The translations under genes were made by a program, and so were the position numbers. From Pseudomonadota bacterium (GTDB taxonomy: Bacteria > Pseudomonadota > Alphaproteobacteria > Rhizobiales > Xanthobacteraceae), in assembly GCA_023390695.1 (NCBI GenBank), contig JAEWCJ010000005.1, forward strand, positions 1-5,526: a stretch of 5,526 nt of DNA, written 5' to 3'. Shown here one piece after another: positions 1 through 4,188 of the stretch. Position 1 is the first letter of the stretch; every line of letters starts with the position of its first letter. A model generated the notes under the pieces. It was not told the DNA's origin. It saw nothing but the letters and a program-made list of their open reading frames with translations, and ran no database searches.

Positions 1-408
1 GCTCAGGTGCCGGTCGCGCATGGTCAGGAGCAGCCGTTGGATGCCGAATTCGGGCAGCGTTTCGCGCTCCAGACGCACCCAGAGCGGATTGAGCGTCCAT
101 TCCCGGACCTGTCCCTTGGCGCTGACCTTGCGGAATTTCAGTTCCGAGGGAGTGACGATGACCTGTTCGAATTCGGACGCGGCGCGATAATTCGCCCGGA
201 AGGCCCAATAGATCAGCAGCACATCCAGCCCGAAAAATCCGAGGACCGGCCAGGCGCCGGCAACCAGGAAGATCATGCCGGCGACGAAGCTGATGCCGCT
301 CACCATGACCATCAGCACAATGAACCCGTTGCGGCTCAGCGAGCGGTGCGGGGTCAGCGTCGCCGAAAACAATGTGGGTTCGGGTTGAGGGTCGTTGTCC
401 AGACTCAT
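1..408 (-). CDS. DUF2244 domain membrane protein (partial, 3' end outside window)
   Basis: The minus strand reads as an uninterrupted 136-residue N-terminal part of a protein starting at ATG 408 (MSLDNDPQPE...) and leaving the window at base 1. Residues about 15-26 (SATLTPHRSLSR) are the usual opening of DUF2244 proteins. Two hydrophobic segments follow, about 29-50 and 53-69, separated by a short GAWP turn, then a soluble part with the typical NPLWVRLE stretch (107-114). The family is about 160 residues long, so perhaps 20-30 residues are missing. It is presumably a small inner-membrane protein with a cytoplasmic tail. Its biochemical role is unknown. The gene diverges from nth with only 21 bp between start codons, an arrangement I recall from related alphaproteobacteria. 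The G-run directly before the ATG (410-415 on the complement) is the only Shine-Dalgarno-like sequence and lies very close to the start, so the exact start is less certain than the gene. Confidence 0.88.
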   Translation of the reverse strand, partial: MSLDNDPQPEPTLFSATLTPHRSLSRNGFIVLMVMVSGISFVAGMIFLVAGAWPVLGFFGLDVLLIYWAFRANYRAASEFEQVIVTPSELKFRKVSAKGQVREWTLNPLWVRLERETLPEFGIQRLLLTMRDRHLS

Positions 409-429
409 ACCCCCCAGTATAGGGGAGAA
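409..429. promoter_or_regulatory. 21-bp divergent start region of DUF2244 gene and nth, with face-to-face SD-like runs
   Basis: Both translation starts abut this gap. The plus strand has AGGGGAG (421-427) two bases before the nth ATG. The minus strand has a run of six G (complement of 410-415) one base before the DUF2244 ATG. CCCC (412-415) and GGGG (422-425) form a small inverted repeat around AGTATA. The gap is too short for two full promoters, so each promoter must lie inside the opposite coding region or the messages are leaderless or nearly so. No convincing -35/-10 pair is visible. Confidence 0.5.
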
Positions 430-1236
430 ATGGCCCCGAAAAAGACTAGGAAACGCAAGACTCCGGCAAAGGCCCGGAAAGCGGCAGCCAAGGGTTCCCG
501 CAAGAAACCGCCCCGGAAGTTAAAGGTGAGGCCGAAAACTGCCGCCTTGCAGGCGAAGGCGGATGAGACTGCCATTCATGGCGATGTTCCACAATGGACG
601 CCGGCCGAGGTCGAAGAGGCTTTCCGGCGGTTCCAGGAAGTGGAGCCGGAGCCGAAGGGCGAATTGCAGCACGTGAATGCCTTCACGCTGCTGGTTGCGG
701 TGGTGCTGTCGGCGCAGGCGACCGACGCCGGCGTCAACAAGGCGACGCCACCCCTGTTCGCGGCCGCCGATACGCCGCACAAGATGGTCGCGCTCGGGGA
801 AGAGAAGGTCCGCGACTATATCAAGACCATCGGCCTTTTCCGCACCAAGGCCAGGAACGTCATCCTGCTGTCGCAACGGCTGATCGCGGATTATGGCGGC
901 GAGGTGCCGCATGATCGTATGGCGCTGGAATCATTGCCCGGCGTCGGGCGCAAGACAGCGAATGTCGTTCTCAACATGGCGTTCGGCGAGCCGACCATGG
1001 CGGTCGATACGCATGTCTTCCGGGTTGGCAATCGCACCGGGCTGGCGCCCGGCAAGACGGTGCTCGACGTCGAACTGAAACTGCTCGAGGTGATCCCGGC
1101 CAAATACATGATGCACGCGCATCACTGGCTGATCCTGCACGGACGCTATACCTGTCTTGCGCGCAGACCGTTATGCGAGAAATGCATCATCGCCGATCTG
1201 TGCAAATGGCCGGGCAAGACGGTGCTGGCGGCGTAA
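430..1236 (+). CDS. nth: Endonuclease III (DNA glycosylase / AP lyase, 4Fe-4S)
   Basis: Bifunctional base-excision repair enzyme that removes oxidised pyrimidines and cleaves the abasic site by beta-elimination. From ATG 430 it is 268 residues. Residues 1-45 are rich in Lys, Arg, Ala and Pro, probably disordered and DNA-contacting; E. coli Nth (211 aa) lacks this tail. The core follows: LLVAVVLSAQATDAGVN (87-103), the helix-hairpin-helix LPGVGRKTA (169-177) with the catalytic Lys175, and AVDTHVFRVGNR with the catalytic Asp193. The iron-sulfur cluster ligands are Cys242, 249, 252 and 258 (C-x6-C-x2-C-x5-C). All key residues are present, so it should be active. The reading frame is open further upstream, but that part is antisense to the DUF2244 gene. 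GTG 526 is an alternative start (236 aa) with a better spaced GGAAG (515-519); the basic tail is common in related bacteria, which favours 430. It ends TAA, 17 bp from the convergent EI24 gene. Confidence 0.96.
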   Translation: MAPKKTRKRKTPAKARKAAAKGSRKKPPRKLKVRPKTAALQAKADETAIHGDVPQWTPAEVEEAFRRFQEVEPEPKGELQHVNAFTLLVAVVLSAQATDAGVNKATPPLFAAADTPHKMVALGEEKVRDYIKTIGLFRTKARNVILLSQRLIADYGGEVPHDRMALESLPGVGRKTANVVLNMAFGEPTMAVDTHVFRVGNRTGLAPGKTVLDVELKLLEVIPAKYMMHAHHWLILHGRYTCLARRPLCEKCIIADLCKWPGKTVLAA

Positions 1237-1253
1237 CATCTGTCTGCAAATGA

Positions 1254-1997
1254 CTATGGGCGCTGTTGAACTTTCGCCTCAATCAGCTCGGCCTTGCTGC
1301 CGGACAGTTTCTTGTGCATGTGCACCATCAGCGCCATGCCGAAGAGCGGCGTCGCCAGATTGATGATCGGTATTGAGACGAATGCCGCAATCAGCAAGCC
1401 GGCGGTGAACACCGCTGTCTGATGCTGCTTGCGGAACGCCCTCGCCTCGTCGGCCGGGCGAAAGCGCATGGCGGCGAGCTCGAAATATTCCCGGCTCAGC
1501 AGATAGGCCGCGGCGAAGAAAAGGATGAACAGGCCGGCGCCGGCAACGAACAGAAACGGCAGGGCCAGAAGATAAACGCCGATCGCAAGCAGGGCGGTCT
1601 TGATGCCGTGCATGGTCGCCTCGACAAACGGCACCGCCTTGCCGAGAGGGTCGGCCGGGTAATAGACGCGTTCGACTTCCTCGGCGATCTGGTCAACGAA
1701 GAAGCTGCCGACGAAAGCCGTCACCGCCGGCATCAGGAAGATGCCGCCGACCACGATGCCGAGCGTCGCTGCGATCGAAAGAATCCAGATCAGCCACGAC
1801 AGCGGCGTGTAGTAATTGGGGCCGACCTGTCCCTCGACCCAGCTTCCGCCGTCGGCGGCCAGCCAGGTTAGAATCTGATGCAAGCCGACGCCCAGCAGCA
1901 CGACCATGACCAGCGCGAGCAACACGGCCTTCAGCAGAACCGACCGGAATTCCGGCGAGAGCATCTGCTGGATGGATTTTATGGCGGCGTCGATCAT
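1254..1997 (-). CDS. EI24 / CysZ-like integral membrane protein
   Basis: A 247-residue hydrophobic protein of the EI24 domain family, which includes the sulfate permease CysZ (about 253 aa in E. coli). Hydrophobic blocks lie at about 19-46, 66-100, 131-167 and 197-226. Between them is an amphipathic loop (VDQIAEEVERVYYP, 101-114). The family-typical SREYFELAA (168-176) and the proline-rich SIPIINLATPLFG (208-220) are present. It probably sits in the inner membrane. Sulfate transport is established for CysZ but is only inferred here, since no sulfur-assimilation gene is visible nearby; it is safest called EI24-domain protein. ATG 1997 is preceded by AGGA (complement of 2005-2008) seven bases upstream, which supports this start. 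The frame stays open far upstream to about 3014, but that part is antisense to the oxidase and its residues lack family character. Stop is TAG at 1254. No terminator is seen after it on the minus strand. Confidence 0.87.
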   Translation of the reverse strand: MIDAAIKSIQQMLSPEFRSVLLKAVLLALVMVVLLGVGLHQILTWLAADGGSWVEGQVGPNYYTPLSWLIWILSIAATLGIVVGGIFLMPAVTAFVGSFFVDQIAEEVERVYYPADPLGKAVPFVEATMHGIKTALLAIGVYLLALPFLFVAGAGLFILFFAAAYLLSREYFELAAMRFRPADEARAFRKQHQTAVFTAGLLIAAFVSIPIINLATPLFGMALMVHMHKKLSGSKAELIEAKVQQRP

Positions 1998-2156
1998 GGG
2001 AAGTTCCTGCGCTCGAAGCCGGAGAGGTAGCGAGCCTGCGGCCAGGATACAAGGCCGCAGGCTTTTTCCGGGCCGCGTCCCGAACAGCCGTCGAAACGAT
2101 TGCGGTGCGGCGCGTGATTGGGCACATTTGCCGCGCCCCCCGGGAATTCGGAAGCC
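1998..2156. promoter_or_regulatory. Divergent intergenic region between EI24 gene and flavin oxidase gene
   Basis: This 159-bp gap must hold the promoters or leaders of both flanking genes. It contains the EI24 ribosome site (complement of 2005-2008), a strong plus-strand terminator-type hairpin (2034-2067), and a weaker inverted repeat GGCGCG (2109-2114) / CGCGCC (2132-2137). The only SD-like sequences before ATG 2157 are GGAAG (2150-2154, two bases away) and CGGGAA (2141-2146, ten bases away). No confident -35/-10 pair is seen in either direction. Confidence 0.5.
2034..2067 (+). terminator. Strong plus-strand Rho-independent terminator upstream of the oxidase gene
   Basis: GCCTGCGGCC (2034-2043) and GGCCGCAGGC (2053-2062) form a perfect 10-bp, nine-tenths-GC stem around a 9-nt loop, followed at once by T5 (2063-2067). 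The opposite strand has no T-run after the stem, so termination should act only on plus-strand transcription. There is no plus-strand protein gene between the nth stop and this hairpin. It may end nth read-through, an unseen small RNA, or a prematurely stopped oxidase leader. Confidence 0.78.
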
Positions 2157-3515
2157 ATGATTCCTTTGAATCGACGCAAGTTTCTCGCCGCAACGGCAGG
2201 CGTTGCGGCTGCGCCCATGCTCGGCACGCCTGCCGCAGCCGCAGAGCTGGACGTTGCGATCGTCGGTGCGGGAGCCGCCGGAATTGGCGCCGCGCGGAAG
2301 CTTGTCGCCGCCGGAAAACGCGTGCGAATTTTTGAAGCCGCGAATCATATCGGCGGGCGCTGCATCACCGACATGACGACCTTCGGCACGCCATTCGATC
2401 GCGGTGCGCACTGGATTCACATGCCGGATGTCAATCCGCTGGTGAAGCTCGCACCGCGCTCCGGGCTTGAGATCTATCCGGCGCCGCCCGGACAGAGACT
2501 GCGGATCGGCAAACGTTATGCGCGCGAAGGGGAAATGGAGCAGTTTCTCTCCGCGCTGGTGCGCTCGCGGCGCGCCATTGAAGACGCGTCGCGCAAGACA
2601 GATATGTCTTGCGCACAGGCCATGCCCAAGGATCTGGCCGACTGGCGCGCAACAGTCGACTTTCATCTTGGGCCGTTCGGCTGCGCCAAGGATCTGAGCG
2701 AGGTCTCGGCGCTCGATTTTGCCAGGTCCTGGGAGCGTGATGTCGATGCGTTTTGCCGGCAAGGTTTTGGAACATTGCTGGCCAAGCTCGCAGATGGATT
2801 GCCGGTGCAATTGGGAACGGCGGTCAATGCCATCGATTCCAAGCCGCGCGGCGAGGTCATTCTGGAAACCGCCAAAGGGCGTCTCGCGGCGCGTGCGGTG
2901 ATCGTCACGGCCTCGACGAATGTGCTGCTTGCCGGCAAGATCGCGTTCGCGCCCGAATTGCCGAAGCGCCAGCTTGATGCATTGTCTCGGCTGGGACTTG
3001 GCAGTTACGACCACATCGTGCTGGAGCTGTCCGGGAATCCTCTCGGCCTGCAGCGCGACGATCTGGTGTTCGAGAAAGCCACAGGGCCGCGCACGGCGGC
3101 GTTGCTGGCGAATGCCGGCGGTTCGACGCTCGCCTATATCGATGTTGGCGGCTCATTCGGCCGCGATCTCGCCGGACAGGGGGCGCGTGAGATGGTGGCT
3201 TTCGCGCAGGATTGGCTCGGCGATCTGTTCGGCATCGATATGAAGCAGGCGGTCAAGCAGAGCTATGCCACGCAATGGAACGCCGAACCTTGGACGTTGG
3301 GAGCATTTTCTGCGGCTTCCGTCGGTGGTCAGCCTTCGCGCCGTATTCTGATGGAGCCGTTGCGGGAGCGCATTTTCTTTGCCGGAGAAGCCGCGCACGA
3401 GACCTTGTGGGGCACGGTTGGCGGCGCTTGGGAATCGGGCGAACGTGCGGCCGATGCTGCGATCCGGCTGTTGACGCCGCAACCGGCACGGCAACAACGG
3501 CAGCCCCGGCGATAA
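2157..3515 (+). CDS. Tat-exported FAD-dependent amine-oxidase-family enzyme
   Basis: A 452-residue flavoprotein of the flavin monoamine/polyamine oxidase superfamily. The N-terminus carries a twin-arginine signal: NRRKFLA (5-11), an Ala-rich hydrophobic stretch, and a likely signal-peptidase site after AAA29. The mature enzyme starts with a Rossmann FAD site VAIVGAGAAG (33-42), an acidic ribose ligand Glu60, and IGGRC (65-69). The C-terminal FAD signature is FFAGEAAHE (407-415) then GTVGGAWESGERAA (419-432), preceded by an aromatic QWNAEPWTLGAFS (373-385). It probably folds with FAD in the cytoplasm and oxidises an amine-like substrate in the periplasm; the substrate cannot be read from sequence. 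At the usual flavin-site Lys position I align His286 (SYDHIVLEL). ATG 2157 is chosen because it puts the RR motif near the N-terminus. An in-frame TTG at 2118 would add 13 residues and lacks support. It stands alone, divergent from EI24 and convergent with the BA14K gene. Confidence 0.88.
   Translation: MIPLNRRKFLAATAGVAAAPMLGTPAAAAELDVAIVGAGAAGIGAARKLVAAGKRVRIFEAANHIGGRCITDMTTFGTPFDRGAHWIHMPDVNPLVKLAPRSGLEIYPAPPGQRLRIGKRYAREGEMEQFLSALVRSRRAIEDASRKTDMSCAQAMPKDLADWRATVDFHLGPFGCAKDLSEVSALDFARSWERDVDAFCRQGFGTLLAKLADGLPVQLGTAVNAIDSKPRGEVILETAKGRLAARAVIVTASTNVLLAGKIAFAPELPKRQLDALSRLGLGSYDHIVLELSGNPLGLQRDDLVFEKATGPRTAALLANAGGSTLAYIDVGGSFGRDLAGQGAREMVAFAQDWLGDLFGIDMKQAVKQSYATQWNAEPWTLGAFSAASVGGQPSRRILMEPLRERIFFAGEAAHETLWGTVGGAWESGERAADAAIRLLTPQPARQQRQPRR
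2591..2614. repeat. Perfect 10-bp inverted repeat inside the oxidase gene
   Basis: GCGCAAGACA (2591-2600) and TGTCTTGCGC (2605-2614) are exact reverse complements separated by GATA. The repeat lies in oxidase codons about 145-153 (SRKTDMSCA). No T-run follows on either strand, so it is not a standard terminator. It could be an mRNA hairpin, a dyad binding site, or chance. Confidence 0.6.
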
Positions 3516-3639
3516 GGAAGGCCGAGGAGCAATACAAGACGACAGCCGTTTCGAAGCCGATCTTGCGATAGTAAGTGACCTGAATGGACGAAAAGCCCCG
3601 GCGGTGAGCCGGGGCCTTTTATCGTCAGTGACGTAAGAC
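3516..3639. other. Convergent intergenic region between oxidase and BA14K genes
   Basis: The 124-bp spacer between the two convergent stop codons holds the bidirectional terminator (3591-3620). A short palindrome CGTCA-G-TGACG (3623-3633) lies between the terminator and the BA14K stop. The first 75 bases, 3516-3590, show no recognisable gene or motif. Confidence 0.6.
3591..3620. terminator. Bidirectional Rho-independent terminator
   Basis: GCCCCGGC (3595-3602) pairs with GCCGGGGC (3608-3615) around loop GGTGA. An A4 run (3591-3594) precedes the stem and a T4 run (3617-3620) follows it, with one bulged C. Each strand therefore has a GC-rich hairpin followed by U residues. It is correctly placed to end both the oxidase transcript (plus) and the BA14K transcript (minus). 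Confidence 0.9.
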
Positions 3640-4062
3640 TTATTGGCAGGGATGCCGCAGCCCGTCATATCCGAGATAGGTGCCGCTGCGCGGATCGAAG
3701 GAGCGATACTTCGACGAGCAATAAGCCAGCCAGTCGCGGTCGGCTGCATAGGGCCGGGCATAATAGCCGGGCGGGGGCGGCGGGGGAGCTGCGGTCGCCG
3801 CGCCGATCATCGCTCCGAGCGCAAGGCCTCCCAGCACGCCGGCTGCTACGGCGCCGCCACGGCTGCTACGGCGATGGTGCCGGTGGTGATAGTAATGCCT
3901 GCGGTACTGGACGTTCTGCACAAGATCATTCGGCAATGTCCCGGCTGCAGCAATGTTGCGGGCGGGTGCGGCGGATGCCGGTGTCGAGAGTGTCGCCGCT
4001 CCTGCGACCAGCGCGAGGCCCAAAGCCAGGGGCGCAAACTTCGAGAGGTGAGGATGTTTCAT
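3640..4062 (-). CDS. BA14K family secreted/envelope protein
   Basis: A 140-residue protein with a C-terminal BA14K motif: DWLAYCSSKYRSFDPRSGTY (110-129) followed by LGYDGLRHPC (130-139). Cys115 and Cys139 could form a disulfide. The N-terminus is a Sec signal peptide with a likely cut after ASA31. A His/Arg/Tyr cluster lies at 53-65. A glycine- and alanine-rich helix (69-92, GGLALGAMIG type) could insert in a membrane as a glycine zipper, and six prolines follow (93-98). The Brucella abortus BA14K protein is an immunoreactive, lectin-like protein linked to the smooth-LPS phenotype; the role here is only inferred to be in the cell envelope. ATG 4062 is chosen over an in-frame start at 4134 because it directly opens a clean signal peptide and has GGAG (complement of 4073-4076) ten bases upstream; the longer form would begin inside the pheT terminator. 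Confidence 0.9.
   Translation of the reverse strand: MKHPHLSKFAPLALGLALVAGAATLSTPASAAPARNIAAAGTLPNDLVQNVQYRRHYYHHRHHRRSSRGGAVAAGVLGGLALGAMIGAATAAPPPPPPGYYARPYAADRDWLAYCSSKYRSFDPRSGTYLGYDGLRHPCQ
3840..3873. repeat. 14-bp direct repeat with 20-bp period inside the BA14K gene
   Basis: CGGCTGCTACGGCG occurs at 3840-3853 and again, identical, at 3860-3873. The 20-bp spacing is not a multiple of three, so the copies are read in different frames: the 3860-3873 copy encodes RRSSR at the end of the basic cluster, while the 3840-3853 copy encodes AVAAG at the start of the glycine-rich helix. It looks like a small past duplication or GC-biased simple sequence. Confidence 0.6.
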
Positions 4063-4188
4063 TCTGAAATGACTCCAATGATAATTCCTCGCATACGATG
4101 CCGCGGAAATGAGACCGAAAAAAGAAGATCGCACCTCGTGGCGCGACCATGCGACGCAGCGAAGATGACGTGACGGTAATGTGTGCGG
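4063..4188 (-). promoter_or_regulatory. pheT-BA14K intergenic region with 5' leader of the BA14K gene
   Basis: Reading on the minus strand, this 126-bp gap has 40 bases after the pheT stop, the pheT terminator, then about 54 bases leading to the BA14K start. The ribosome site GGAG (complement of 4073-4076) is clear. A promoter should overlap or follow the terminator, but the candidate -10 boxes (TATGCG, complement of 4090-4095; TATCAT, complement of 4078-4083) have no acceptable -35 partner. Confidence 0.45.
4117..4148 (-). terminator. Rho-independent terminator of pheT
   Basis: On the minus strand GGTCGCGCC (complement of 4140-4148) pairs with GGTGCGATC (complement of 4127-4135) around ACGA: nine pairs, two of them G-U. 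The stem is followed by TTCTTTTTT (complement of 4118-4126). It lies 41 bases past the pheT stop, which fits termination of the pheT message, probably a pheST operon, before the BA14K gene. Confidence 0.8.

Noticed and set aside
7..429. Upstream in-frame extension of the nth reading frame (409 aa in total)
   Set aside because: This part is exactly antisense to a clear DUF2244 gene, and its translation is a His/Asp/Gln-rich shadow with no family character.
1533..1544. 12-bp palindrome GCCGGCGCCGGC inside the EI24 gene
   Set aside because: GC-only palindromes are frequent in this composition and it encodes ordinary Ala/Gly membrane-helix residues.
1966..1981. Weak CATC/GATG hairpin followed by T4 on the plus strand near the EI24 start
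   Set aside because: The stem is only four pairs and AT-containing; too weak to call a terminator beside the strong one at 2034-2067.
2100..2128. Possible promoter TTGCGG-17-CACATT for the oxidase
   Set aside because: Only three of six matches in each box; not distinguishable from background in GC-rich DNA.
2118..2156. TTG 2118 as the oxidase start
   Set aside because: It adds 13 residues before the twin-arginine region, has no SD, and ATG 2157 gives a normal Tat signal length.
1998..3014. Long minus-strand extension of the EI24 frame (586 aa in total), antisense to the oxidase
   Set aside because: The extension is Arg/Cys/Gly-rich mirror sequence from GC-rich codons of the plus-strand gene. 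EI24 similarity and a good SD begin at 1997.
3153..3761. Minus-strand 202-aa open frame across the oxidase 3' end and BA14K 3' end
   Set aside because: It spans the bidirectional terminator and overlaps two real genes; no recognisable domain.
4063..4134. 24-residue N-terminal extension of the BA14K protein
   Set aside because: It would begin in the T-run of the pheT terminator and bury the signal peptide; the 4062 start has an SD.
3643..4173. Plus-strand 176-aa open frame over the BA14K gene
   Set aside because: It crosses the pheT terminator and mirrors a well-supported minus-strand gene; Cys/Arg/Gly-rich shadow translation.
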